Source: Candidatus Enterocloster faecavium (GTDB taxonomy: Bacteria; Bacillota; Clostridia; Lachnospirales; Lachnospiraceae). From it: a stretch of 43,671 nucleotides of DNA. This document shows positions 18,724 to 28,010 of the stretch, in pieces; position 1 is the first letter of the stretch, and each line of letters starts with the position of its first letter. The notes under the pieces are model-generated. The model ran no database searches and had not been told where the DNA came from. It was given only the letters and a program-made list of their open reading frames with translations. The DNA lies in NCBI GenBank assembly GCA_019118585.1, contig DWYS01000145.1, forward strand, positions 1 to 43,671, in the 5' to 3' direction. A program made the position numbers and the translations under genes.

Positions 18724-19958
18724 AGCCCAGAATGGTGAAAACGGACATCCTTTATAACGGAGTGGATGCCAACCGCGATATTTCGGATGTCCTCTCGGAT
18801 TTTGATTTTACGGATTCTATTGAAGAGTCGGATTCCATTTCCCTTACTCTGGGAGACAGAGAAAAGATGTGGGCCGGAACTTTCATGCCGGTGAACGGGG
18901 ACCGGATTCAGGCGTCAATCGTGATGGAAAACTGGAACGGGCAGGGGAAAGAGAGCAGGATCCGCTGCGGGGAGTTTGTGGTGGATTCTTACAGGATTCA
19001 GGCTCCGCCGCAGAAAATTATGATTGACGGGGTGTCCGCCCCAGTTGATCGGGATTTTAAGGATACAAAAAGGACGCAGACCTGGGAAAAGGTGACAATC
19101 CGCCAGATTGCTGCGGAGATAGCTGCCAGATATGGCCTGTCGCTGGTGTATGATACGGAAAAGGACATTACCCTTGAACGGGAGGAGCAGAACGAAAAGA
19201 CGGACAGCGCCTATCTGAAGGAGCTGTGCAATCAGTACGGACTGGGAATTAAGGTATACGCTTCCCAGCTTGTTATCTGGTCTTATGAGGAGTATGAAGC
19301 GAGGGAACCGGCAGCATACATCTGGCCGGAGATGGCCAGCAAATGGAGCTACAAGGGAAGCATTCAGGGAACTTACACAGGAGCGAAGGTGTCCTATTCC
19401 AGTCCCAAAAAGAAAGAAACATTGACAGCCTTTGTAGGAAAGGAAGGACGGGTATTAAATGTAAACCAGAAAGCGGAGAGCGTTGCGGATGCAGAACGTA
19501 TCGGAACGTATGCTATTCAGAATGCCAACAGAAAAGAAATAACTGCAGAGATCACCTTATGCCCGGAGATCGCACTGCCGGCAGCGGCGTCTCAGGTTCT
19601 TGCGCTGTCTGGATTTGGGAAAATTGACGGACGGTATTTTGTCACTTGTGCAAGACACCGATTGTCATCTGGGGGAGAATACCAGCTAAGCCTGAGTATG
19701 TACAGGATTGCCGGGCAGGAAGAAACGGAACAGGCAGAAGGCAGCGGGGGAAGCGGAGAAAACAGCTATACAGTGAAAAGCGGGGATACCCTATGGGATC
19801 TGGCCAGATCTTTTTATGGGGACGCTACAAAATATTCGACTATTTATAATGCCAACAGGGACAAAATTGAGGAGGAGGCGAAACGGCGGGGAAAGGAAAG
19901 TTCAAATGGTGGGTACTGGATCTTTCCAGGGACTGAGCTGACCATTCCGCCAGCCTAA
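18720..19958 (+). CDS. late control D-like baseplate hub (gpD) with C-terminal LysM
   Basis: P2 gpD position; SYTVKSGDTLWDLARSFYGDATKYSTIYNANRD. Confidence 0.85.
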   Translation: MKPRMVKTDILYNGVDANRDISDVLSDFDFTDSIEESDSISLTLGDREKMWAGTFMPVNGDRIQASIVMENWNGQGKESRIRCGEFVVDSYRIQAPPQKIMIDGVSAPVDRDFKDTKRTQTWEKVTIRQIAAEIAARYGLSLVYDTEKDITLEREEQNEKTDSAYLKELCNQYGLGIKVYASQLVIWSYEEYEAREPAAYIWPEMASKWSYKGSIQGTYTGAKVSYSSPKKKETLTAFVGKEGRVLNVNQKAESVADAERIGTYAIQNANRKEITAEITLCPEIALPAAASQVLALSGFGKIDGRYFVTCARHRLSSGGEYQLSLSMYRIAGQEETEQAEGSGGSGENSYTVKSGDTLWDLARSFYGDATKYSTIYNANRDKIEEEAKRRGKESSNGGYWIFPGTELTIPPA

Positions 19959-19973
19959 AAGGAGGGAGAATGG

Positions 19974-20384
19974 GTGAATGAAGTGAGAATCGGCAGGGTG
20001 TCAAGTGTGAATGAGCTGGAGGGCACAGTCAGGATAGCATATCCGGATCGGAGTGACAGGGATACGGCAGAGCTGCCTGTTTTCTGCGGGATGGGAAGGG
20101 AGTACCGGATGCCTCAGGTAGGGGAGATGGTTCTGGTTCTGCATCTGTCGAATGACAGCAGCATGGGGATTGTAATGGGAGGCTTCTGGTCTGAAGATGA
20201 AAAACCGCCTGAAAGCGGTGGAGAGACTTACTATAAAGAGTTCCAGCCGCAGGGAGACTCTTTTCTGCGCGTCATTTCAGGCAGCATGATGTTTGCTTCC
20301 AGAGAAATTGTTTTCCGGGATGCGTCAGGCTCTATATCAGTATCGGAACTGCTGGATTTGAAAAGAAGGGTGGATGAATTGTAA
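19974..20384 (+). CDS. baseplate assembly protein V
   Basis: RIGRVSSVNELEGTVRIAYPDRSDRDTAELPV. Confidence 0.85.
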   Translation: MNEVRIGRVSSVNELEGTVRIAYPDRSDRDTAELPVFCGMGREYRMPQVGEMVLVLHLSNDSSMGIVMGGFWSEDEKPPESGGETYYKEFQPQGDSFLRVISGSMMFASREIVFRDASGSISVSELLDLKRRVDEL

Positions 20385-20779
20385 TGGCTAAGGTTGGCAC
20401 GTTTGGACGTATTCCATTTCGTGTGAGCGATCAGGAGGCTGTCATCCTGCAGAACATGAAACGGGAAATCTCAGGAAGGTGGAGCGAGATGGAGCGGATT
20501 GGGAAAAAGCCTCTGACTGTGTTTGCAGGGGCAGATCTGCAGAAGATTACGCTGACGGTTTTCCTGGACGCCGGATTGGGGACGCCTCCCAGAGATTTGT
20601 TGGAGGAGATTGAGACGATGACGGAGCAGGGACAGGCGGAATACCTGATTATCGGCCGGCGCCAGGTTGGAAACGGCAGATGGGTGATTGTGAAAAGCTC
20701 TGAAGTGTGGGATAAGATCCTTATAAAGGGGGAACTGTACCGTGCCACAACAGAGCTGACGCTGCAGGAATATGTATAG
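20384..20779 (+). CDS. gpU-like tail protein
   Basis: MAKVGTFGRIPFRVSDQ... position. Confidence 0.6.
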   Translation: MAKVGTFGRIPFRVSDQEAVILQNMKREISGRWSEMERIGKKPLTVFAGADLQKITLTVFLDAGLGTPPRDLLEEIETMTEQGQAEYLIIGRRQVGNGRWVIVKSSEVWDKILIKGELYRATTELTLQEYV

Positions 20780-20784
20780 GAGGG

Positions 20785-21075
20785 GTGCAGGTGGAATTTA
20801 ACGTACAGACAGAGGATAAGGAACTGAAAAGCCAGATGGATACACTGCTGAGGACCAGAGCAGGAAGTGTGCCGGCGGATCGGGATTTCGGGATTGACTG
20901 GAGCTGCCTGGATCACCCGCCGGAAGTAGCCGAAAATCTTTTCTACCAGGAGGTGTTGTCCAAGGCAGAAAGATATATTCCAGAGGCTAAAATCAGCAGG
21001 GTTGATATGGACAGCGATGCTGAAGGAGGGATGTCAGTCCGGATCGGATGCGAGAGGAGGGGTGACTATGAGTGA
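20785..21075 (+). CDS. gp25/gpW-like baseplate wedge protein
   Basis: LLRTRAGSVPADRDFGIDWS. Confidence 0.75.
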   Translation: MQVEFNVQTEDKELKSQMDTLLRTRAGSVPADRDFGIDWSCLDHPPEVAENLFYQEVLSKAERYIPEAKISRVDMDSDAEGGMSVRIGCERRGDYE

Positions 21076-22222
21076 AACGGTTAAGGAACGGCTGAAGCAA
21101 TACCCGGAGATTTCATTTATTGAAGGAACCTCATTTGAACAATTTTTGTCTGAGCTGCTGGAAACTTATCAGAAGAAGTACCTGGAATTGACCGGAAGGG
21201 ATGTGGCGCTTCCGGAGGCAGATCCCATCCGCCTGATTTTATATAGCTGTTCCGTGCTGCTCTATCAGGGGATGCAGTATATTGACAGGGCCGGGAAAAT
21301 GGGACTTTTGAAATATAGTACAGGGGAGTTTCTGGATAATCTGGCCGCGCTGAAAAAGGTAGAAAGACTGCCGGCCCAGACTGCTCAGGCAAAGGTACGT
21401 TTCACTCTCTCTGCATTGCGGGAAGAATCTGTCAGTATTCCGGCCGGAACAAGGGTGAAGGGCCGGGAACTGTTTTGGGCAACGCAGGAGTATGGGGAGA
21501 TCCCTGCCGGAAGCCAGACTGTGGAGCTTCTGGTGCGGTGTCTGACGGCCGGAAGCGTTGGAAATGGGCTCTTGCCGGGGGAAATCAATATCCTTGTGGA
21601 TCCAATTAATTATATTGCTAAAATCGAAAACACGGCAGTTTCAGAGGGAGGGGAAGATCAGGAGACGGATGAGGCCCTGGCAGAGCGTATTTATCTGGCG
21701 CCGTCTGCTTACACCACAGCGGGGCCGGAGGATGCTTACCGCTACTGGACGATGTCATACAGCAGTGCAATCGCAGACTGCAAAATCTACTCGGAAAATC
21801 CGGGCGAGGTGGATATTTATGTGATGCTGCAGGATGGAGAACTCCCGGAAACGGATTTCCTGGAAGCGGTGGAGGAGTATCTGGCAAAAAGCGATAAAAA
21901 GCCCCTTACAGACTTGGTAAAGGTAAAAGCACCGGAAACAGAAGAGTACAGGATAGACGCGACGTATTATATCCGCTCTTCCGACAGGGATATGGCTGAC
22001 ACAATTAAGAAGCAGGCGGAGGATGCCTGCGAGTCTTATGTATCCTGGCAGCAGGGGGCGATTGCAAGGGATGTTAATCCTTCCAGGCTGATGTATGAGC
22101 TGATGAGGGCTGGAGTCAAGTGGGTGGATATAAGGAGTCCTGTTTTTAAAGAAATTACAGGAGCGAAGATTGCTAAGGCATCAGAGGTTAATTTGGTGTA
22201 TGGAGGACTGCAGGATGACTGA
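21068..22222 (+). CDS. baseplate J-like protein
   Basis: RFTLSALREESVSIPAGTRVKGRELFWATQEYGEIPAGSQTVELLVRC. Confidence 0.9.
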   Translation: MSETVKERLKQYPEISFIEGTSFEQFLSELLETYQKKYLELTGRDVALPEADPIRLILYSCSVLLYQGMQYIDRAGKMGLLKYSTGEFLDNLAALKKVERLPAQTAQAKVRFTLSALREESVSIPAGTRVKGRELFWATQEYGEIPAGSQTVELLVRCLTAGSVGNGLLPGEINILVDPINYIAKIENTAVSEGGEDQETDEALAERIYLAPSAYTTAGPEDAYRYWTMSYSSAIADCKIYSENPGEVDIYVMLQDGELPETDFLEAVEEYLAKSDKKPLTDLVKVKAPETEEYRIDATYYIRSSDRDMADTIKKQAEDACESYVSWQQGAIARDVNPSRLMYELMRAGVKWVDIRSPVFKEITGAKIAKASEVNLVYGGLQDD

Positions 22223-23159
22223 TTTTAAAGATGCAGATCTTCTTTCCGTCCTTCCGGAAAGTTTAAGCCGGCCTGAAACACAGGCATTGAGCGCGGCAAT
22301 CAGGGTAGGCCTTCTGAGACTGCAGGATTACAGCAGAGCCATATCCATGTACGCAGCGCTCCGGGATCTACCCGATGAAGTGCTGAATCTGCTGGCAGTG
22401 GAACTGAGAACCCAGTATTATGATCCGGCGGCGAAAAGAAAAAAACGGGAAGATATGGTAAGGCAGACGATCGCCTGGTATTTTCGCGGCGGTACAGGGG
22501 CAGTCTTGACAGAATATCTGGCGACACTGTATCAGGGAGGCAGGCTGAAGGAGTGGTACGACTATGGAGGAGCCCCCTATTTTTTTAAAGCGGTTGTAGA
22601 GCTTGCCCTTGATGATGAGATAAGGCCTGGAGATGGGGAAAGGATTGCAGAACGTATTAATACTTACAAAAATGTTCGTTCCTGGCTGGAAGATCTTGCG
22701 TTCCACATCGGGGCAGATTTTTCTGTGTCAATCTCATACAGAAATCATGTTCGCTTCATCACCGGATTTTATCCACGGTACAATCTGGGGTATTTGAAAC
22801 TGGATGGAAGATGGGCGCTGGATGGGACGAGGAAACTGAACGGTTATGACAGTAACCAGCTGCTGGATTTTTATCCGGTAAGGATGCGTGTCCAGGCTTC
22901 TGGTAAGGCAGATATCCGGGCGGGAGCGTCTGAAATCAGGATGGTATCAAAGGCGCAGGCACAGGCAGAAACCAGGGAGGCTTTGTCTGTCAGGGCGGAG
23001 GCATCGGAAGATGTAAAAGTTCAGGAGGAAGTAGGAATCAGGACGGTTGTGAAATGGCAGGCAAGGACGGAAAGCAGCATGACAAAGCACCGGTATCTGG
23101 ATGGCGGATGGGTGCTTAGCGGCAGCAGGAAACTGGACGGCGGACACTACAGTTTGTAA
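22215..23159 (+). CDS. tail protein I-like
   Basis: LLSVLPESLSRPETQALSAAI..., follows gpJ. Confidence 0.8.
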   Translation: MTDFKDADLLSVLPESLSRPETQALSAAIRVGLLRLQDYSRAISMYAALRDLPDEVLNLLAVELRTQYYDPAAKRKKREDMVRQTIAWYFRGGTGAVLTEYLATLYQGGRLKEWYDYGGAPYFFKAVVELALDDEIRPGDGERIAERINTYKNVRSWLEDLAFHIGADFSVSISYRNHVRFITGFYPRYNLGYLKLDGRWALDGTRKLNGYDSNQLLDFYPVRMRVQASGKADIRAGASEIRMVSKAQAQAETREALSVRAEASEDVKVQEEVGIRTVVKWQARTESSMTKHRYLDGGWVLSGSRKLDGGHYSL

Positions 23160-23222
23160 ATGATGGAGGTTTTGACGGTTAAGCCGGCAAAGGGACGGCG
23201 CAGACCGGGAAAGGATGGAAGA

Positions 23223-23615
23223 ATGGCAGACAGCAAGGGAGTTATTACGCTGGTTGGAAGGAAAAAGCTCTGCATGGCTCATTCGGGGGACGCAGAGCTG
23301 CCGAAGATTGCAAAGATGGCCTGGGGAGACGGCGGCGTGGATGAAAGCGGAGAACCGAAGGCTACGACAGGAAATGAAGTGGGACTTTATAATAAGCTGC
23401 TGGAAAAGGAGATTGAGGGACACACCTATACGAATGAGGAGCAGACCACCTGCAGATATTCCGGCACATTGGAGGCCGGGGAACTGACAGGAAAGGAAAT
23501 TTCCGAAATGGGACTTTTAGATGAGGCCGGAGATCTGATTGCCTACCGGACGTTCCGCCGGAAGGGGAAGGATGAGGACATTCCCCAGACCTATGATATG
23601 GACGAAATTTTCTAA
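23223..23615 (+). CDS. tail collar/fibre-associated protein
   Basis: Position; LVGRKKLCMAHSGDAELPKIAKMAWGDGG. Confidence 0.6.
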   Translation: MADSKGVITLVGRKKLCMAHSGDAELPKIAKMAWGDGGVDESGEPKATTGNEVGLYNKLLEKEIEGHTYTNEEQTTCRYSGTLEAGELTGKEISEMGLLDEAGDLIAYRTFRRKGKDEDIPQTYDMDEIF

Positions 23616-23636
23616 ATGTGACAGGAGGAAATTACA

Positions 23637-24065
23637 ATGGGAAACGTAGTGATTCAGAATCCGCCGCAGTATACAGAGCAGATTCCCAAGTGGGATCGGG
23701 AGACCCTGGCGGATGGAGAGGCGATGGGTCAGGTGATTGAGCAGCTGGCTAACAATGATGCTTATTTGATAAAAGAGCTGGAGCGTCAGGAGCATGTGGA
23801 GCCGATCACCCTGACGGCGGCCGGCTGGGCGGAGGAATCGGGGCTTTTCGTCCAGACCGTTGCGGTATCGGGTGTTCAGGAGAACATGGATCTTCGCCTG
23901 GTCAGCGGGCTGGAGGACAGCGCGGATGCGGAAGAGAGGAAGGCTTACAGGAAAGCGTTTGGGATTGTGAGCGGCGGAACCGGAGTGACAGGAGATGAAA
24001 CCGTTACGTTCAAGGTGGACAAGAAACCGGCAACAGACCTTACGATAGGATTGGAGGGAGTGTAA
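23637..24065 (+). CDS. tail/baseplate-associated hypothetical
   Basis: Position. Confidence 0.55.
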   Translation: MGNVVIQNPPQYTEQIPKWDRETLADGEAMGQVIEQLANNDAYLIKELERQEHVEPITLTAAGWAEESGLFVQTVAVSGVQENMDLRLVSGLEDSADAEERKAYRKAFGIVSGGTGVTGDETVTFKVDKKPATDLTIGLEGV

Positions 24066-24992
24066 ATGGGAAGAATTTGGATGCCTGGTGGTGGAGGCGG
24101 AGGAGCTTCCAGTGATGACTGTACCCTGATGAAGGCAGCGGTACCAGTTGGAATGAAGGCTGTAACGGCGGACTCAGATGACGAGGCAATGGAAGGAACT
24201 CTGAATCCAGATACCACGCTGGCTGCTTCTCAGGCTTTATCCGGCCAAACGTATTTGAAGTGGAATCCTCAGACAAAGTTGTTTGAGAAAAATACAGGCA
24301 GCATGCCCAATAAGGGGGCTGTAAATTATTCACTGCCTATCAATGGCAGCTACACGATACCGGCGGGGTATCATAACGGCAGCGGCAAGGTGACGCAGAA
24401 CGTCCCAACAAAGGGCGCGCAGACGTACACGCCTGGGACGGCAAATCAGACGATTGCGGCGGGGCAGTATCTGACAGGGGCGCAGACGATTCTGGGGGAT
24501 GCAAATCTTAAGCCGGAGAATATTCGAGAGGGTGTTATTATATTCGGAAAGAAAGGAACTGTTATAGAGTATAAAACTCCTGCAAGTATGCCTAGTTACG
24601 AAGGAACCCTAACATATCATAACGGCACTGCAATGATAAACTTTGATGGTAATTCTTTGGGGATTACGCAAAATGCTTTTCAAGGTGCGCAATCTATAGC
24701 AAGATTCAATACTGCTGTTAATCTGAGCGGTTGGAATTATATAAACGTAAAAGTGAGCACGAACGGAAGGGTAGCTAAAGTTTATATAGGCATAAGTAAA
24801 AATACTAATGTGCAGTCTTTTTCTTTTGATACTCAATGGATCGGGACGAGTCCGAACACAAGTGGATATGTCAAATTAAATGTAAGCTCTTTCAGCGGAA
24901 TTTATTATTTGTATATAGGAATGCAGACAATAAACGATCCGGGTAGCGGTGGCTCTGCATACGCGCGTAATGTTACTTTTTCCACTCAATAG
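24066..24992 (+). CDS. tail fibre/receptor-binding protein
   Basis: Gly-rich N-terminus, repetitive shaft, AT-rich beta-rich C-terminus. Confidence 0.65.
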   Translation: MGRIWMPGGGGGGASSDDCTLMKAAVPVGMKAVTADSDDEAMEGTLNPDTTLAASQALSGQTYLKWNPQTKLFEKNTGSMPNKGAVNYSLPINGSYTIPAGYHNGSGKVTQNVPTKGAQTYTPGTANQTIAAGQYLTGAQTILGDANLKPENIREGVIIFGKKGTVIEYKTPASMPSYEGTLTYHNGTAMINFDGNSLGITQNAFQGAQSIARFNTAVNLSGWNYINVKVSTNGRVAKVYIGISKNTNVQSFSFDTQWIGTSPNTSGYVKLNVSSFSGIYYLYIGMQTINDPGSGGSAYARNVTFSTQ

Positions 24993-25003
24993 GAGGCTTT
25001 AAC

Positions 25004-25294
25004 GTGAAAATCTATGTAAATGAAAACCACGAAATCTGTGCCGCCAGAGTCAATGACACTGGCGACGAAACCTTAAAAGAATATGAAGTACCCGACGATT
25101 ATTTCAACGGCTGGTGTGACACAGTCATCAAAGGATATTGTTACCAGGTGAATGAGGACGGTTCGGTTGCTACATACCCCTACAAGGATTTTGATCTGCT
25201 CATGGCAATCCAGCAGGAACACGACCTGCAGGCGAGGAAAACGACCGAGCTGCAGCTTGCCCTTGCTGAAATGTACGAGAGTATGGAGGTGTAA
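25004..25294 (+). CDS. tail-associated hypothetical
   Basis: ORF with SD aggagg. Confidence 0.55.
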   Translation: MKIYVNENHEICAARVNDTGDETLKEYEVPDDYFNGWCDTVIKGYCYQVNEDGSVATYPYKDFDLLMAIQQEHDLQARKTTELQLALAEMYESMEV

Positions 25295-25297
25295 ATC

Positions 25298-25420
25298 GTG
25301 GTTAAAGTATATGCGGATTTGATTGAGAAGGGCCTGAGAACACTTGAACAGGTTCCGGAAAGAATCAGAGAAGAAGTGAAAGAAGAGCTGGAACGGCGAG
25401 GTGTTTTGCCGGTAAAATAG
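25298..25420 (+). CDS. XkdX/CD1375-like 40-aa protein
   Basis: MVKVYADLIEKGLRTLEQVPERIREEVKEELERRGVLPVK. Confidence 0.7.
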   Translation: MVKVYADLIEKGLRTLEQVPERIREEVKEELERRGVLPVK

Positions 25421-25445
25421 GATAGCGCAGAAACTAAACTTATGG

Positions 25446-25451
25446 TATACT
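25446..25451 (+). promoter_or_regulatory. extended -10 TGgTATACT for small toxin-like ORF
   Basis: TATACT at 25446-25451 preceded by TGG. Confidence 0.5.
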
Positions 25452-25498
25452 CTTCCTGTTACCGCCCCGATACTGGCAACAGGAAGGGGGTGTTCGTA

Positions 25499-25585
25499 TT
25501 GGAAATGCTTGTTTCATTTCTCATCGCCGTTGCGGCTGGTGTAGCCTGCCACTACATCATCAAATGGCTGGACGGCGATAAGTAG
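25499..25585 (+). CDS. 28-aa hydrophobic type I toxin-like peptide
   Basis: (L)EMLVSFLIAVAAGVACHYIIKWLDGDK after SD aggaaggggg. Confidence 0.65.
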   Translation: MEMLVSFLIAVAAGVACHYIIKWLDGDK

Positions 25586-25629
25586 TCGGTAACCAGCCTG
25601 TGGACTTAAGCCTTTCCACGAAAAATAGG

Positions 25630-25704
25630 AATAGAAAACACCCAGGGATGCCGCCCTGGGTGTTTTCGTATGTGTCCGTACTGGACAGCTTGTTTCATTT
25701 GCCT
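25630..25704 (-). ncRNA. candidate antitoxin RNA convergent to the 25499-25585 ORF
   Basis: Minus promoter TTGCAA-17-TATAAT (25711-25739) reading into the shared terminator. Confidence 0.55.
25635..25666. terminator. bidirectional terminator (13-bp perfect stem)
   Basis: AAAACACCCAGGG-ATGCCG-CCCTGGGTGTTTT. Confidence 0.8.
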
Positions 25705-25851
25705 ACTGGCATTATAGCATATGCGTTTTCTGATTGCAAGATACGTATATGCTGTTTTTTTATCCTGAAATTTGAAAAAGGAGGACAGATTTTGAAAGGA
25801 GGATAACATTTTTTCCGAAAATGACATCCAAAAAGAAAGAAGGTGAGGAAG

Positions 25852-26166
25852 ATGGATGAAGCGGTTAAAGCGGAACTTGAACGCCTGCGGGATGAAGACC
25901 GCAGGCAGAACAAGCGGATTGAGGTCCTGGACGAGTCTGTAAAAGCGATCCAGGATTTAGTCCTGTCTGTACATACCCTGGCCCATGACATGAAAGGAAT
26001 GCTGGAAGAGCAGAAAGAGCTGGGAAAGCGCCTGGACAAGCTGGAGCAGGAACCGGGAAACAGGTGGCGCCGGGTAGGGGATAAGATTCTGGACACTGCC
26101 ATAGGTGTTCTGACAGGCGGAGTTGTCACAGGAGCTGTCCTTTTGGCATCTCAGTATATTAAGTAA
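25852..26166 (+). CDS. XhlA-like haemolysin/holin-associated coiled-coil TM protein
   Basis: Coiled coil plus C-terminal TM. Confidence 0.65.
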   Translation: MDEAVKAELERLRDEDRRQNKRIEVLDESVKAIQDLVLSVHTLAHDMKGMLEEQKELGKRLDKLEQEPGNRWRRVGDKILDTAIGVLTGGVVTGAVLLASQYIK

Positions 26167-26187
26167 GAAAAGCGAAAGAGAGGAAAA

Positions 26188-26514
26188 ATGATGGATGTAA
26201 CAAGCTTAATGCAGTATGTGTCTTATGGGCTGATTGTCATTGGTGTGATGGCCTTTCTGGTATCGGCCATTACCCAGGTCATAAAAAGCTGGCCGGGTCT
26301 TTCCAAACTGCCTACTTCGGCGGTGGTGATTGTTCTGAGCCTGATCCTTTGTCCGACTGTTCTGGTGGCAGTTATGGCGTGGATGAAGCAGCCGATTGAG
26401 TGGTATATGATATTTGCCTGCATTCTGGCAGCGTTTATTGTAGCGCTGGTATCTATGGACGGATGGGAGCGGCTGAAAGAGATCTGGGAGCGGACTGGAT
26501 ACAAGGATAAGTAG
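26188..26514 (+). CDS. phage holin
   Basis: 108 aa with multiple TM segments, before amidase. Confidence 0.7.
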   Translation: MMDVTSLMQYVSYGLIVIGVMAFLVSAITQVIKSWPGLSKLPTSAVVIVLSLILCPTVLVAVMAWMKQPIEWYMIFACILAAFIVALVSMDGWERLKEIWERTGYKDK

Positions 26515-26638
26515 GAGAGGAGGTGATCCATTCATCTCCCGCAGCTTCGGCGGGTGATCCGGAGCACATTCAAACAGTATGACAAAGGCTGTCCACCCGG
26601 GCGGCCTTTTCAAATATCAATTTTAAGGAGGACTCATT

Positions 26639-26914
26639 ATGAGTAAGAAAAATCACTGCGAATTACACAAGGACGGAACCTTTAATCAGGAGGCACCAGG
26701 CACCCACATCACAGCGGAGATGGCCGGAGCCTGCAGCTGTGACGGTCCGGCTGAAGGGCCGGCACTGGAGGGCAAGGGAAATACTCCCGTAGGCCCCGGA
26801 TTGGAAGGAAAGGGAAATACTCCAGTCGGTCCTGGAGCTGAGGGACAGGGAAACACTCCCGCCGGCCCAGCGGCGGAAGGACAGGGCAACACCCCGGCCG
26901 GCCCGGGAAAATAG
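26639..26914 (+). CDS. small protein with four 12-aa Gly/Pro/Asn repeats
   Basis: GPALEGKGNTPV GPGLEGKGNTPV GPGAEGQGNTPA GPAAEGQGNTPA. Confidence 0.6.
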   Translation: MSKKNHCELHKDGTFNQEAPGTHITAEMAGACSCDGPAEGPALEGKGNTPVGPGLEGKGNTPVGPGAEGQGNTPAGPAAEGQGNTPAGPGK

Positions 26915-26970
26915 TTGCGACGTCGGAACTTATGGAGGGAGGCCTCAGGGCCTCCCGGAAAGGAGCCTAT

Positions 26971-27135
26971 ATGGTAAAGAGTATGCAGAGAGCAGACCTT
27001 GGCGATAAGTGGTTTGCCGAACTTCAGGAGGAGGTCAGGGAAGCATCGGAAACAGCGCTGCAGGACTTCCAGGCAGCCATTCATCCGGATGCTATGGGCC
27101 CGCACGGAAAGGAGGGGATCGACGATGCAGATTAA
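26971..27135 (+). CDS. hypothetical small protein in lysis module
   Basis: ORF with SD aaaggag. Confidence 0.4.
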   Translation: MVKSMQRADLGDKWFAELQEEVREASETALQDFQAAIHPDAMGPHGKEGIDDAD

Positions 27136-27967
27136 CAAACTGCTGACTCCGTACAACCTGAACCGCCTGGGCGACACCAGCCGAATCAAATACATCGTGA
27201 TTCATTACGTCGGGGCCATCGGCGGGGCGGAAGCCAACTGCCGGTACTACGCCAGCAAGTATATCGGGGCCAGCGCCCACTACTATGTGGGGTTCGGCGG
27301 AGAAATCTGGCAGAGCGTAGAGGATGGGGATATTGCCTGGCACTGCGGGGCGAAGACTTACCGGCATCCGGAGTGCCGCAACTCCAACAGTATCGGCATT
27401 GAGCTGTGTGTTCGGAATAAGGGCAGCCAGTCGGCGGAGAGCCGGGACTGGTACTTTGAGGAGGCCACAGTCCAGGCGGCCACCATGCTGACCAGGAAAT
27501 TAATGGAGAAATACAGTGTTCCGGCGGATCATGTGCTCCGGCATTATGATGTGACCGGAAAAATCTGTCCGAATCCCTATGTGTACAACCACACTGCCCA
27601 CACTTGGGAGGCCTTCAAAACGGCAATCGCAAAGAAGGAGCCGGAGGAGGCGGTGCCGAAGGAATATCCTCAGGGATTCATCCAGGCCGCTGATGGGGTG
27701 CGCTGGTGGTATCAGTTTAAGGATGGTTTTTACGCCAGAAACGGCTGGTACTGGCTGACCGAAGTAACCGGCGGCACATCTGGCTGGTATCTTTTTGATG
27801 GTGCCGGATACATGCTTACGGGTTACCAGACAGATCCGGCGGGTGAAAGATTCTTTCTCTGCCCGGATAAAGGTATCCATGAGGGACAGTGTATGGTAAC
27901 AGATGAGAGGGGAGTTCTGCGGATTGTGGGAGAGTATGATTTTGAAAGGCATAGATATATAATATGA
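27125..27967 (+). CDS. N-acetylmuramoyl-L-alanine amidase with cell-wall-binding-like repeats
   Basis: KYIVIHYVGAIGGAEANCRYYASKYIGASAHYYVGFGGEIWQSVEDGDIAWHCG; C-terminal WYWLTE...GWYLFDGAGYMLTGYQ. Confidence 0.92.
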   Translation: MQINKLLTPYNLNRLGDTSRIKYIVIHYVGAIGGAEANCRYYASKYIGASAHYYVGFGGEIWQSVEDGDIAWHCGAKTYRHPECRNSNSIGIELCVRNKGSQSAESRDWYFEEATVQAATMLTRKLMEKYSVPADHVLRHYDVTGKICPNPYVYNHTAHTWEAFKTAIAKKEPEEAVPKEYPQGFIQAADGVRWWYQFKDGFYARNGWYWLTEVTGGTSGWYLFDGAGYMLTGYQTDPAGERFFLCPDKGIHEGQCMVTDERGVLRIVGEYDFERHRYII

Positions 27968-27977
27968 TAGAAAAAGA

Positions 27978-28010
27978 GGGAGAAGATTAAAAACATCTTC
28001 TCCCTTTTTT
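27978..28010. terminator. bidirectional terminator between amidase and minus-strand cargo
   Basis: GGGAGAAGA-9nt-TCTTCTCCC-TTTTTT. Confidence 0.8.

Noticed and set aside
24066-24992. Diversity-generating retroelement target
   Set aside because: No reverse transcriptase or template repeat seen in the window.
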